Below are positions 12,653 through 26,093 of a DNA stretch of 64,000 nt, piece by piece. The notes beneath the pieces were generated by a model. The model saw only the letters and a list, made by a program, of their open reading frames with translations, searched no databases and had not been told where the DNA came from. The DNA is from Patiria miniata (taxonomy: Eukaryota > Echinodermata > Asteroidea > Valvatida > Asterinidae): contig NW_024037072.1 in assembly GCF_015706575.1 (NCBI RefSeq), positions 439,001-503,000 of the forward strand, written 5' to 3'. Position numbers and translations under genes: made by a program. Numbering within the stretch: position 1 is the stretch's first letter; each line of letters opens with the position of its first letter.

Positions 12653-15600
12653 AAAGTCCACTGGTTAGATGATACTAGACCTGTTACAAAACACAAGCTT
12701 TGTGGACGGAAAGGAGCACATTTGTGGGTTTTAAGGAATAAGTTGTATTCCCTAGTCAGTTTGCACTGTGGACGTGGTCGTCCATTCAGGAGAATACACT
12801 GTCTCTGTGATACCGTGCATGACATTTCAAATCTAATGGATTTTGCCCAGCTAGGTGTCTTCAAAGGAATGTTGATGAAAAAAAATTGAAACAGTTTTTA
12901 AAAATGATATTAACAAAAGAATCAACTGTAATTTCTGGTGATATTTGATCTGTAATATCTGCTGTAATAGTTTCATGATCTTGGTGGGACTTTGTTTACA
13001 TTCATAAGAAACTGCTGGACTTTACAATCGGATACGATTTTTGGGGTCTGAATTTCATAAGTAAACAGCGGTTGTTTTGGTCTTATTTGTTTAGTGAAAA
13101 TAATTTGTAAATTGAATTATCATCTACTTTTTTGAGCCAAAAGATTGCATTTCTACATCATGTGACTCCAGGCACCATCACGATCATACCGTAGTTGCAG
13201 TATTAGAATTGAAACTTTTCTAGGGAAAAAAAAAGATAAATAAATTGACTAGATAAACAGTGAGATGTTATATATGTAACAGTGTATTGAAATAGCCAAA
13301 AGTATGTCACAAATGTTTGTACAATGAACAGTGTAATAGCCAAGTATAGTCTAGCCAAGAACCTAATACATTTCCTCCAAAAGATTCCATCCCCTTGGCA
13401 ATTGTATAAATAACCAAATTAACTTATTCACTTAATTTTTTAAGCTTGCTATATTGATTTTTCCAGCCTGTGGTACTTTATAGCAAACATGCTACTTTTA
13501 TATTTAAGTCAGAAAGTGTGCGTTTCGCTGTAATGTTTCTTTCATTAATTTTTCATTCCTCGTTATGCAAACCTTAGCTTACCGGGGTACCTCCATTCTC
13601 AGTATAATATCTCTACGGCAAAAAATCCTGATCCTTTGGCAGTAAACAAATTGTTGGAATATTTTGGAGAGGTATACTTTGCCTGCAGTAATTGGCACAC
13701 CATGCATTTTGTTTGATTGTTACGATTCCATGAATCTGTGCAATTGATATCAGGGTACCAGTTAATCCACTGGGCCCCTGTCACAGCCATATAATTCATT
13801 CAAATGAATGTACACGTACACAGGATCCAGGGTATGAGCACCGGTTTCCCCAGGCCAAGTACCGGGCAACATTCCTCTCAGAAATGTGGAGTCTAATGAA
13901 ACCCTTCAGAGATAGGTTTTGAATTAGCTTGCCTGTGAAGATGAGCATTGTGCACCAATTAGGCACTAGTATTACATTCAAGGAAATATCAGACTTGGGT
14001 TACTGGGAAGTAACTCAAATACCCCGATTTTGATAAGGAAACAATCAAAAGCTACTATTGAATCATGAGGTAGAAAGAAGTGCCGTAAGGTTCAATTTGA
14101 CAAAATCAGCCTATAATATGCCTTGTTATCAGATAGAATCTTAAAAGAGAAACTCTATTTTGTTCGAATACATACATTCGCACGGATATTAAGGCTAATT
14201 TCTTTAGTAATTTTTGATTTTTGAGGATTTCTTTCCTTAGGGAGAGGTCCATTTCCCGACTCTGCGGATAGAAAATTATTTCATGAATACCGGTATGTGT
14301 TCATAGCTATAATTCTATTCAATTTTGTTTAGTTTTATGTATATTTTCTGAGAGTTAATATCCTACTGATGCTTATTTCATTGATGTGCCTTTTATCAGT
14401 TTGTGAGTTCCCACAAACATGTAATTTGTTTTTGGTTTTGGTTTTTTTGTTTTGTTTTTATTTGTCTTTTCTAAGGATCAATATTCCTGTTGATGCATAT
14501 TGCTGCATTGATTGAGTAATTGTGAATGCTCTATTCTCCTTGTTGTTTCCTCATTTGCAGTTGATGGATATCTTCATGCAAACAAATGCACATCTCATTG
14601 CTTCTCCTTGGCAGTGACGTCAACATTTTAGTTCCTTCAAGGGCTGTGATGAATTTCAATTTTTGTGAGGGGGTGGGTTTGAAGATAAGGGGAATAGATG
14701 TATTAAAACTGCATGGTTTTTGTATTTTATATGTGGGCAGAGGGGTGGTGGGAGGGGTGGTGGGAGGTAGGAGGCGTGCTAAAAAGTAGCAAAGTCCTCA
14801 TCTGGAGGAACCACTCTTTGTCTGTTTTGTGACACTGACCTCCAGAAATCAGTTTGGAGATATTATTCCAGGAAAGGTTTTGTTTATTCATGGCTTTTTC
14901 TTCACTTGCAATTTGCCAAAATGTTTCTTATCACTGAGAGTTTATCAAAAACTTTTGTTGTGTTTAAAATCAAGGGAACCATGTTGATTTTTTTTTGACA
15001 CCACTGAGATACATGGGATGGTCATTGTTAAGAAAGAAGAATGTCCTCGTTTACGTGTCACGATGCATCATTCCTATCAAGTTTTGTGACATACATTTCA
15101 ACTCTAGACCAAGTAAACATGTACATGTACCCACTCAATGTTTGAGCATTCACATTATTTCTCAAAATGCAGAGCCAGCTTAATTGTAGTATGTCTTTGG
15201 TTAACTTGTCCAGATCTGGTTTGTAATCTTCATTGGTTCACACTCGCCTAATATCCAACCTATGCACCGGTACATGTATTGTTTGTGCCGATAAACCAGT
15301 GTTCTCTTCAGCCTGTGTTTTACACTGTAACCTTCTCCAGGATTTCAAGTGCTGGTATTTTAAGAAGTCAACATTTTCAGTTTTCATTTGCTCACAGCAC
15401 AGTACAGTGCATTGTCCAAGAAGTTCAAGAACACATACATGTACCGGTACATGTACTTTCTCTGACAATCTACTGCTCTTGAATTCAATAGTTGCTTCAA
15501 TTACACCTCATGACATTTGCTCCCTTTTAGTGGTTAGTTGGATCAACAAACAGTTGTTACCCACCGTTTAAGCAAACTTGAAAGGGCAAGTTTAGCTTAG

Positions 15601-18083
15601 TTGTTCCAATATTTTGAAGACAGATTTTTATGTTCACACGTTGCACATATTTGCAAAGGATTTATGTAAAAGAAATATTTTTTAAATTATTATAAACATT
15701 GGAGGTCCTGACATTTTGAAATATTAGACTAGGATTGGAACCTGCTAGGAACGACCTGGCCCTCGTATGTTTAGTGGTTGGGTACGAGTATTTCGGGTCA
15801 ATCCAGTCAGTAAGCATTTTGCAGTTTGAAAAACTCAAGGTAACCGAACCTTGTTTTACCTGAAGAGGCCGCTTTCCTGAGTTGGGATATTCATTTGCTG
15901 ACTGAGGATCGACTGATGATTTCACTGCATGTACCGGGGTACATGGTACCGGGTACATGTCTCTCCAAGAATTGATGTAGAACCCATGTGACGCACACAG
16001 CGTAACGGCTATTTCAGAGATCAATACTTGACATTCATTTGGCAAGAAATGACAGCATTGGCATGCACTTACTTTTGGAGTGGGCTGCCTTCTCTCCATC
16101 TTGCAAGGAGTCATTCCAGAACCTCCCCCACTCCTCTACTCACCATCCTCTTCTTCACTCATTGCCTCACTTGAGGCTTTTCCATCTCCCCCCCCCCCCC
16201 CCCCACCCCAACCAGCTACTTTTCAAGACTAGAAGGCATTCACACTCAATGCAGTCAAGTACAAGTGGTTAAGTGCAGACCCTTTCATGCATGTTTACAA
16301 GAGGGAGGTGGGAGCAACTGTGTAGCAATATGGGTCGGTTTGGACATTCTGCCATAGTATTACTGTGCAATATATGGATAGCTGTTTTGCCTGTCGAACC
16401 ATGGAGGAATATATGACATCACATGTGACATGGTCTATGGACTCCGTGCACAAGCACTCCCTCAATGATTGAAAAGGGAGAGTTGGGGAGACCACTCAGA
16501 ATCTCTCTTGAACCCATTCCTGAAGGTGCCTAATGCTCACAGGAAGACACCTTTATCGATTTGTGCAGATTCAGAATAGGATTAATCAGGTGTCCCTCCA
16601 CTGGAGTGCTCCTCCATCTCTAGTTGGTGCGCTCAGTCCATATGGTGTTAGTCTTCTAACTTGTGTAAAAGAGAACATGCACCCTAAAACAACCATTTCA
16701 TTACAATAGAAAAACAGTCAACTCTTAATGATTGAATTCTCAAATTGAACAGTGTGTAAAGTGTGTAACGCCTGGACAATACGGTACAAATGCAATTGCT
16801 AATATTTGTATGTACTTTTTGGGTGTCCCTGTAGTGTAATGTTAATCACACCATACCCCAAGTTCCCAACTGTGGCACGTCAATGCAGCTCATGGTTCTC
16901 TGAAAACATTGAGGAAACTAATCAAATTACTAAACAATAGGCAATCCCAAGACTTTTGGCAGAGTGGTCAGGTTTGATAGGCAATGTTCCTTAAGACCTC
17001 AGGGTACCCGGATAGAGGAAACTAGAGTATATCAGGGGAGTTCTGCCCTCTCAGAACAAGAGCAATTTGGTCACACAATTGCTACAAGTGCCGGAGGGGG
17101 AAACTAGCTGACGTGTTGAAATTCCTTAAGGTAGTGATTTCCTTGCATTGTCTTCCTCTGTATGTGTACGTGTGGAGTAATGACGATGGGGGTAGGAAAC
17201 CGCATTGCGTGCAGTTGTGGGTTTCTGCAGCATCACAGGAAACACTGTCTACAGAGAAAGGAGGAATTTTAAGATCATGTCTGGATGTTCAAATAATTGT
17301 CATCTTCTACATTAGATGACCACATTGACAAAAGACTTTTTGATAAGAAATGAACCTTAACAATATTTTCTCTTGGGACCTTGATAAAAATGTGTTTCGT
17401 TGTTAAACAACCTTATTCCATTTGTTTGCATTTCTCTTCTAAAATCACCCCACACATGACGCAGTGCTTTTCTTTTGATATTTTAACATTTACAACTTGA
17501 AAGCTTTAAAAGTTCTGACCTTTCAAACCTTTTTTCCTCCTTGTTATTTAAACTTCAATTGGGAATAAGTAACTTTGAATTAACTCAAAAAGTGACTTGG
17601 AAGGAAAACAGATAATAAGGTCGTCTGTCCCTCTTCAGAGGAATTCCGCCGGCATTCCCGACAAAGTTATGCAAATTGCTGTCTGTCCATCCCTAAATTT
17701 AATAATGTCCCTTCTGGTGTCCAAGCAAAGCGGTTCAAAATTGCCCCCTCAAGTGTCCCATGTTTGTCAACCTGCTCATATCTGACAAACGGTTTTTCTT
17801 TGGCCGAGGAGATGAAGTCGTTTGGGGGACAAAGTTGGGCTGTTTTGCCAGTGCTTCAGATGGGCCAATCAAGCTTTGCACTAATCTGCCCAGGATTGAG
17901 AAGTACCAGTCAAATTTGGGTAGGCTGCAAAAACATGCCAGGGAGTATTTGTGTGTATGTCTGCTCACTCCAAGTTTGAATATTGGAATTGGAGATTTAG
18001 GTCAGATAGAAGTAGCGGTCAAATTGAGGTAAATGTGGGTTTCAGAATATTACTTTAGTTGACTTGACTATTATGGTCAGAAG
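12653..18083. other. Gene-free DNA apart from the 16.4-kb repeat core
   Basis: Contains a long C tract at about 16188-16204, GTACCGGTAC/TACATGTAC clusters at 15265-15460 and 15930-15960, and a GGGAGGGGTGGTGGGAGG purine patch near 14750. A 150-codon minus-strand frame at 15662-16114 has no recognisable domain. Confidence 0.4.
16433..16495 (+). repeat. Dispersed repeat of about 60 bp, copy 1
   Basis: TCTATGGACTCCGTGCACA, then AAGGGAGAGTTGGGGAGA, matches the segment at 42624-42688. Family unknown. Confidence 0.5.
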
Positions 18084-18318
18084 TGGAACTTGAGTTGCGA
18101 GTTCAAGTGTTTGTGAAGTTTTTTGTAATTTTTAAAATTATTATTAGATATTTATTTTACTCTAAATACACAAAAACAGTTTAAGCAAAACTGTAACAGT
18201 TTGGAACTTCAGTTGCGAGTTCAAGTGTTTGTGAAGTTTTTTGTAATTTTTAAAATTATTATTTGATATTTTTTTTTTACTCTAAATACACAAAAACAGT
18301 TTAAGCAAAACTGTAACA
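18084..18318. repeat. Near-identical tandem duplication, period 118 bp
   Basis: GGAACTTGAGTTGCGAGTTC at 18085 recurs as GGAACTTCAGTTGCGAGTTC at 18203. Both copies end AAAACTGTAACA. The differences are a few substitutions and a T-run length change, so the duplication is recent. Confidence 0.9.
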
Positions 18319-20131
18319 AAATAATAGTAAATGTTAACATATTCAATTTTGATGAAAACATTCCCTCCCTCCTAAAAAAACCACCAAATGTTGTTTATGT
18401 AATTATTTGAAACTTTTATTTTTTCCCTTGTAGTTTCCTTTTTTTCCCTATTCTTTTTCATTGCCCTACCCTCCTTCGCTGTATACAGTGTTTATTTAAA
18501 AAGAGTGTTAGCCACAAACCAATGTAAACTCAACATCCTGTGTAATCCCTCACCAGAACTCTGCCCTTTTCCATTCATTATTTGCTTTGTACATTTACCG
18601 GTACCTACATGATTTTTTCAAGCGAGGGGACAGTACACTGTACCGCCTCTGTCGTTACTCTTTAAATCACCCTTTCAATTAAAGCCTCCCGCCTCTGCTC
18701 CCCAAATGAAAACAAGCATTTGTTTGGCACAGAATGAAATATGATCCCTCCGATTGGATTAATATCACAGCTAGGCTGGCATGTACATGTGCCGCACGTA
18801 TACACGATGCACAAATCCCAATTAATTATTGAAAAGTTTTTGGGCGGTATGCTGCCGGTAGTAACCGCACTCTCTCCATTCAGGTTTGTTTCAAGCAAGG
18901 ACGCCTGCAATTTGGCCGGTAATATTTCATCGGTCTTATGCTCTGTTGCCCCCTTCTCTAAAGTGAATACTGGGAGATGGATATTGGAGGGTTGGATGGG
19001 ATTTTAATTAAATACCAATTATGGAATGGCTGATAGCACTCTGCCCAGGCTATTGGATTACAGCTAGATGGCAGTTCTCTGTCGGCTTCTAGCCTTTTAT
19101 TTTTATTTTTATGGGGGGATGTGTGATATGCACATGTGTCTACACTTCCAAACGTTTGTTTATCAGTCTCTTCATTTATTTATCTTTTCACAGTGACCAA
19201 AAAAGTCCCTGGAAAGGTGAAAATAAACATTGTAAATTTGTCAATAAGCCAGGAATCGTGTGAGAGATGATAAACAAAGAAAATATCAGTTTTGTTAGCA
19301 AGAGGAAAACCACGGAAGTTTTGTTTTGAAGAAAGACACCCATTTAAGCTAAATGGAAGAATGTCTGAAGAGGATCAGTGAGTACGGTAGTTCAAGTATT
19401 ACCTGTGCTGGAATGAATACTGCACAGACAGAATATTAATGGGCCCTCTAGCCAGGCTATTTGGTGTCATTTTTTATAAATCACTCTGTGTACCTACTCG
19501 TTTTTTCCTGCTTGATGTTAGCTTGTAAATCCCAGGCCAATTTTCCAAAATGGCAGTTGTGATAGATCACAAGATTAGCATAGAAAGAGAAAAGTGAAAC
19601 CAAATGTCCTCCTCGATACAACCTCACCTCTTCTCAACAACAAAAGTATTAACCTGCTGTTTGTGTGCGACGATAAATTGTCTGGCAAGTTGATTATATA
19701 AGGGATCCTTATTGATGTGTTTTTCGGTCAAAGTCTGGACTAATTCGCAAGTGGCAGACAACAAGAATTGTCAGTTTTGGACATCTTGGTTGAGAAATGT
19801 CAGTGACCCCGGGGATGTTAGTTCAATCAATAAAAAGCTGATAAATGGACCAGGTGGTTAAATGCTAACAAAATGTCATCCCCTGAATTAAACACCCTGG
19901 TTCTGTTGTCCAATTTTCCTCTCGCCAGAGCTGAGAAAACAAACCTCAGCTTCTCTGCCCTCAGAAAGTTTCTGTAAGTCTGGACAGAAAGAGGGATGAG
20001 GTGGTTTGTTGAGGCTGGGGTGATTGGAAGAGAATTGATAGGAGGGACACTCTTGAGATGGGTATGAAGGGCTCTATACTTATATCACCATTTTGCAAGC
20101 AGCCGACTCCAACATTTCTCTTGCAAACTTG
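18319..20131. other. Gene-free DNA, possibly regulatory
   Basis: The part from 18740 to 19080 has mixed composition with AATTAATTATTG and TTAATTAAAT homeodomain-type cores. Nothing decisive. Confidence 0.3.
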
Positions 20132-21604
20132 TAGTTTAGTCGGAAAAGGGGGTATCGTGCACCCTCGGAAATCAATTTCTAATCAACGTTTCTAGGTAAG
20201 AAAAAATGCGTAGAAAACGATTTGCTATGTTAAAAAATTCAAAAAATGTCCCACGTATTGTTTTTATGCAAATTAGTGCCGCCATTACCGAAAAATCTAT
20301 TTTTAATTATATCTCAGCCAATATTGCAGATAACTGAACGAACTAGGTGTCTAAACCCATGTTTTTAAGGTCGGAGATCACAATAAAACTATTCTGGAAG
20401 TGACCATATGTGTCTGTGGCATAGGAATATGCAAATTAGTGCCGCTAATACCGGAAAGTCATGTTTTTGGCATATCTCGGCCAATATAGCACATAACTAC
20501 ACCAGTAAGGTGTCTAAATCCATGTTTTGAGGGTCAAGTATCATTAGAAGACTATTCACGAAGTAACTATGTGTGTCTTTGGCATGAAAATATGTAAATA
20601 ATAAAGTGTCGGTTTATCCGCTCTTTGATTTTTAGCCAATATCTCGGCCAATATTGCACTTAACTACACAAGTAAGGTGTCTAAACCCATGTTTTGAGGG
20701 TCAGGTATCATTAGAAGACCATTCACGAAGTAACTATGTGTGTCTTTGGCATGAAAATATGTAAATTCTAAATTGCCGGTTTATCAAAAAAATGATTTTC
20801 CGCCAAATTATATTCAATTTCAGCCAATATTACAGTTTATTTTGAATATGATGGCTTAAAATAAACTTTGATCATTATTGCTTATCAAAAACCCTTCTGT
20901 CAACATTAGCTGCAATATTGGCCGAGATATTGGCTAAAAATCAAATTTCTGATAAATCGACACTTTAGAATTTACATATTTACCTGCCAGAGACACACAT
21001 AGTTACTTCGTGAATGGTTTTCTAATGATACCTGACCATCAAAACATGGGTTTAGACACCTTACTTGTGTAGTTAAGTGCAATATTGGCCGAGATATTGG
21101 CTAAAAATCAAATAGCGGATAAACCGACACTTTATTATTTACATATTTTCATGCCAAAGACACACATAGGTACTTCGTGAATGGTCTTCTAATGATACTA
21201 GACCCTCAAAACATGGGTTTAGACACCTTACTGGTGTAGTTATGTGCTATATTGGCGAGATATGCCAAAAACATGACTTTCCGGTATTTGCGGCACTAAT
21301 TTGCATATTCCTATGCCACAGACACATGTGGTCACTTCCAGAATAGTTTTATTGTGATCTCCGACCTTGAAAACATGGGTTTAGACACCTAGTTCGTTCA
21401 GTTATCTGCAATATTGGCTGAGATATAGTTACAAATAGATTTTTCGGTAATGGCGGCACTAATTTGCATAAAAACAATACGTGGGACATTTTTTGAATTT
21501 TTTAACATAGCAAATCGTTTTCTACGCATTTTTTCTAACCTAGAAACGTTGATTAGAAATTGATTTCCGAGGGTGCACGATACCCCCCTTTTCCGACTGA
21601 ACTA
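20132..21604. mobile_element. Fold-back element with long arms made of tandem units
   Basis: The left end TAGTTTAGTCGGAAAAGGGG is mirrored by the right end, whose complement reads TAGTTCAGTCGGAAAAGGGG. The arms run about 650 bp each (20132 to about 20784, and about 20945 to 21604) and are nearly identical. Each arm holds about three units of 162-167 bp, marked by ATGCAAATTAGTGCCG at 20267 and 20429 and diverged forms at 20592 and 20759. Each unit carries CCAATATTGCA and GTGTCTAAACCCATGTTTT. The loop is about 160 bp. No coding frame. The target duplication is unclear; TTG lies at both edges. Confidence 0.9.
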
Positions 21605-22225
21605 TTGTTGCTTTTTCTACAGAAGAATTAATTTTCCATTTTCACCACTCAAATCTTAAATGTTTGTCCAATACTGACCTTTCCTTGTCGATCCTCGAGA
21701 ACTGCGATATCTGTATTCTTTCTTCTTTATTCCCTTGTTGTAGTAGAAAAGAGATATGAACCCTATTTATCCTCCAAGGCTTGTCATTCTCCCCATCTTC
21801 ATCTAGAGGATCTGAGAATTACTACAAGTGTTAGTCTGTAGATCCCACAAAGTCCTGCAATGTGATTGGGCTATCGTTAAGTCCAATATCCTGGGGAGAT
21901 AATCTTGCTCTGTACTGTCAGGATGAACCCCAAAAGTTCCCCGTGGTGAAGAACGAGCTGAGATGTTTTGGGTTGATAAGAAGGTGTTGCGAGACACCGT
22001 GCTGAATTGCTTTGGTTCCAGGTTCAAGATTGCCTCTTGACATTGGATGATTGTTTGGCCGAGTTGTAGAACACCTGTAAAGCACTTGTTTGAGAGTCTG
22101 TCATTAGATATTGTTCAATGTGAGAAGTGTAACTGTAATCCACTGAAGTTTGTGAATACAGTTGTAAAGGTTTTCTCATTTGGAAGGCATTATTGAAGTT
22201 GATGCTGACAGGAGTTGAAAAAATA

Positions 22226-22869
22226 CAGGTTGAGTCAAACAAAGCAGAACCTAAACCCCAAAAACTATACTTCATATTTTGAAAAACAATTGAACATAAT
22301 AATGACTGGAAAGCCAATTTTATAAGCTACTTTAAGATGAAAAAATGACTTAAATTGCTCAATCCTTTCAAAGAATATCACCATTTAAACACAATGACCC
22401 TAAAACCTGTCTTGTCCAAAAATGCGATTTCAAGAATCGTCGTCACAATTGTCTTCAAACATCACCAACGATAAAAACTCAGTTTAAAAGTTAAAAATAT
22501 TCCACAAAGTCCTTTTGAAGGCTCGTCTTTCAAAAAAGTGGATTTTATAAATCATATTGTTTGCCAAAACCAGGGTTGTTAATAACGATATTGTGTACTA
22601 CAGTTGTTGACAGTTGTTGAAACAAGTATTCTGTTCCAAACAGTCAAAACACTCAATAAATTGCTGTTTTTGGACGACACAGGTTTTAGGATCATTGTGT
22701 TTAAATGGTGATATTTTTTTAACGTATTGAGCGATTTCAGTAATTTTTTTCATCCTAAAGTTGCTTATGAAATAGTTGTTCCAGTCATTATTATTTTTGG
22801 TGCTTCATATTTGTTAAAATATGAAATATTTTTGGGGGTTTGGGTTCTGCTTTTTTTTTACTCACCCTG
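22226..22869. mobile_element. Mariner/Tc1-like non-autonomous element with long inverted repeats
   Basis: CAGGTTGAGT at the left and ACTCACCCTG at the right are inverted ends, each flanked by TA (22224-22225 and 22870-22871), the Tc1/mariner target site. Inverted homology extends about 190 bp inward (AATAATGACTGGAA, ATATCACCATTTAAACACAA, CCTAAAACCTGT on both arms), with clear divergence. No transposase frame in the 644 bp. Confidence 0.8.
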
Positions 22870-23445
22870 TATTACCAGACTAATATATTATATTGTGTAG
22901 AAAAAAAGGATTTGTATGCATCTCAGTCAAACTAGGTCGTTTTTAAAAAGTGAGGATTTAAATGTCACATAAACAAGATTTCTCAGAATCATAAACATTT
23001 TCTTCTGATGACAACTAATTTGTATAAGTAGATACATTGTACGTGTAATTAGCCTTATGTACATTTTTATTTGTGGTAGTGTGATGATGTGTAATTTAAG
23101 ATTGAACTCAAAATCTCTCAAAAGTTTTGCACATTCTGGCAAAGTAGAACTTCCAGACAGACTCCTTGAGAACCATTGGTTGTACCTTGATGTATTGTGA
23201 TTGGTAGATTCACATGGAATGTATTCAGACTGAAGCATTTCCACCAGTGACTACATTCCTTACACTTTCCCATTCTGGTTTATGTGTATTTTTCACCCGT
23301 CCACCACTGGACACCCCTGTTTCAACAATCGATCACCCCATAGCAGTGACACGCAATTTGCATATTAACTTTCTCAAGCCCTGCCTCCCTCAGCCGGCTC
23401 TCCCATGTCCAGTCAAGTGAGGGCAGGCTTGATGAGCCCTGTATG

Positions 23446-23490
23446 TATATAGGGGAGAGCTCTTGCATGTTGCATGCATTCACTCACTCA
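23446..23490 (+). promoter_or_regulatory. Candidate TATA-box promoter upstream of the receptor gene
   Basis: TATATAGG at 23446 is followed about 36 bases later by an initiator-like TTCACTCAC. It is 2.6 kb upstream of the receptor ATG on the same strand, with no other coding frame between, so it could start the receptor leader transcript. The link is positional inference only. Confidence 0.2.
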
Positions 23491-25999
23491 TTGTGGTATA
23501 AGTTGGTGCCTGCCAGCCAACACCACCGAAGAAGATGCTGTTTTTGTTTCATTCAGTAAAAGGCTGAGGCACACAGAGAGTGTTACACAGCTTTCTTGTT
23601 GGTGAAGTGAATAGCTGCACAAATGCTGAGAACTTTGCAACGAGAAGAAGAGGTCTGAGTATCAGCAGGCATCTCATGTCATCAGATTACTGAAACCAAG
23701 TTTTTTTCGGACTCTAGCACAGGAAACATTGTCATCTTCATTTGTTTCACCATCAAGTTTGATTGTATTGAGCTTTTTGTTGGCACTGGACGTTTCATCG
23801 CAACAGTCTGACGTTGATGTGACATGGACTGCATCACATCGTGTTAATACTGCTGTGCTAGCAACATCAGTAGATGATTGCATTTGCTCGAAAGACTCAC
23901 AGTGACTTTCAAATCATCTAAAAGAAACAAAAATCTGTGGACTGGAACGACACATAGTCATGAGAGTAAAATGAAGTGAATGGTTTTCATCATGATCATG
24001 CCCACCCATCTGCCACCAGACTGAACATAATCTATGAGACAAATCCATAAGATATCACTTTTATCAGGAATCTTCTACATTTGTCGGCGTGAAGCACTGA
24101 GTAAGGAACTGTGCACAGCAGGACGGACGAGTCTCCAACCCACGCTTTCCGACGAACCACGCCACATGGAGTCAGGATACTTTCCTGATTAAGAACATGT
24201 TTTTCATCCATAAATCGACCCAACAATAACACCACCGTCATCCTGCGATCACTTACCCACACTGGTAAGCCTTCTATCCTTTCTGCTTCAGAAAAAAAAG
24301 AACTGTAATACAATCCCGACTGTTGTCTCTGATGAACCTGTGTCCAAGACACCACCTCGGTGGGAGATCATCCAGCCAAGCTGTGAAGTAGTCTGGCTGA
24401 ACATTTGCTGTAGAAACACAGTACCGGCCGCAACCCGTGGAGTGTTTCCTCCCGTTCACTGGAAACGGCACCCTGCGAGCGAGAGATCGTGTGTCTCCTT
24501 TCAGATTGTATTTACATCACCGGGGATTGTAAGGTTTCATTGGCCTACCCGCTGGTGTTTGGACGGTTCTCCGAGGGAGGGCCATTTAGACTTCACTGCT
24601 TTCAGTGTCGAGTCATAACCCATACAACTGATCCAGTATAAAGCCTTTGCTTTGATGCTTGGCCCTCAAGCAGTTTGTCGCAATCCTGTTGCCAGTTTTG
24701 TTTATCAAACCGCATGTAACTTTGCCATTGGCTCATTTGAAAGAAACGTTTGCATCCAGAGACCAACTACTGTCGCTGAATGCTGAGACCCAACATAGTT
24801 CACCCTGTGGTACAGACAGCCAACTTGATCCAACCTCTCTGTTTCATTGATAGACGTGGTTTTAGCAATGCAGTAATTTACATGGACCCCATTGACAAAT
24901 TAGTCAATCAATATTTGTCATTGAAGGTAAAGGTCGAATCCTCTACCGTTGCTCAGTCACGGACAATATAACCCCACTGTGTTCATCTTTGTGCCATCAA
25001 AATCACCCAGAACACTGAAGTGAACGTGAGTATATTGTCCATCCGTCTCTCGTTTGCCAAGCACGCAACAGCATTTCCCTCACGCAACTGTGCAAATAGA
25101 CACTAATGAAATCGCTTTCATCGCTGTCCATCGAAACCAGCCAAATGGACTCCTTTTGAGAAATTGATGAGAGTTTGATGAAAAATTTCAAAGAGTTTCT
25201 CATTTTATTCTTTTTTTTCTGGCTGGAAGTTACCATCGTCAACAGCAGACAGTCCACGGCTATTTTTGGAAAAGCTGAAGTATTTTCTCTGGACCATATT
25301 TACCCTGCAAGTGGAAATTTGAGAGAATAGTTTGACGAGCGTGATCAGGAGAACAAAAATTAGATATCGTCAGGACCCATTAACCCAAGGTTTTCAAACA
25401 TAGCGGAAATGGCTGCAATTATCGCAATTATGGCCTACACTTGCTCACTTTGTCTGCTGTGATGGTAAGTGCTGTCCACCGAATTGACTGAACAGTCGGG
25501 GGCATTTTCAGTGTCCAACTCAGCCCTGTCACAGTTGGGATGAAAAACTTGTCTTGAACAAAACAACCAATCAGTGTTTTTTGGTTTTGTTTTTTACATT
25601 GTCGGAGATCAGCCAGAAACTGCTTATAATTGACTACCTGTTTGACAGTCGCTGCACCTGAGCAACACTGACACTGTCCAATTTCAAGGATCAGTGTGTC
25701 ACTTAATCCCAACTCTCTCTAAACTAACAAACACCTATTACCCACACGCGCAAAGCCGAGGCGAGTCAATTACATGTACCTGTAGTCTCCAGTAAGTGAA
25801 CGTGGACATTTTCATTGTTCCCGTGAGATCCGAATTATTTTCAAAAGAATTGAGTCTGCCCTTACTCAGATGTCCAAACTTGTTTTCTCCGTCTGCTGAA
25901 ATTAAGCCTTTGATATGCCAATCGACTTTAGAGGACAAAACCCCAACCAGAAAAGACTTGCGGTGTTTATGTACGCAGTAATGACGTTCATCGTCTGTC
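23491..25999 (+). other. Upstream region of the receptor: presumed leader, intron and regulatory DNA
   Basis: No convincing coding frame is present. Base composition is more balanced than in flanking DNA and low-complexity tracts are few. Donor-like GTAAG(T) occurs near 24265 and 25456. The frame of the receptor exon is closed by a TAG at 25929-25931. Confidence 0.3.
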
Positions 26000-26019
26000 C
26001 TTACTTCACATATGCACAG
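26000..26019 (+). other. Candidate 3' splice site before the receptor coding exon
   Basis: A pyrimidine-rich run (TCTGTCCTTACTTCAC) is followed by ATGCACAG and then CTGTGAG, a good acceptor. No ATG occurs between this AG and the receptor ATG at 26094, which fits a short 5'UTR at the head of the coding exon. A possible partner donor is GTAAGT at about 25455. Another acceptor-like CTTACTCAG ends near 25869. Confidence 0.35.
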
Positions 26020-26093
26020 CTGTGAGATTTGAGTGGAGAATTGGACAGCAGAGACATTTAACCTCTAGTAAGCTGCTAAGATTTGTACTCAGA

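Noticed and set aside
12178..12889. Open frames of 62-164 codons on both strands
   Set aside because: They span MITE copy 2. Gly/Pro/Lys runs come from homopolymers.
15662..16114. 150-codon minus-strand frame
   Set aside because: No motif, biased composition, crosses TACATGTAC/ACCGGTAC clusters. Chance frame.
26022..26093. GTG start 24 codons upstream of the receptor ATG
   Set aside because: Nuclear animal genes start at ATG. The ATG at 26094 has a strong Kozak context and follows a splice acceptor.
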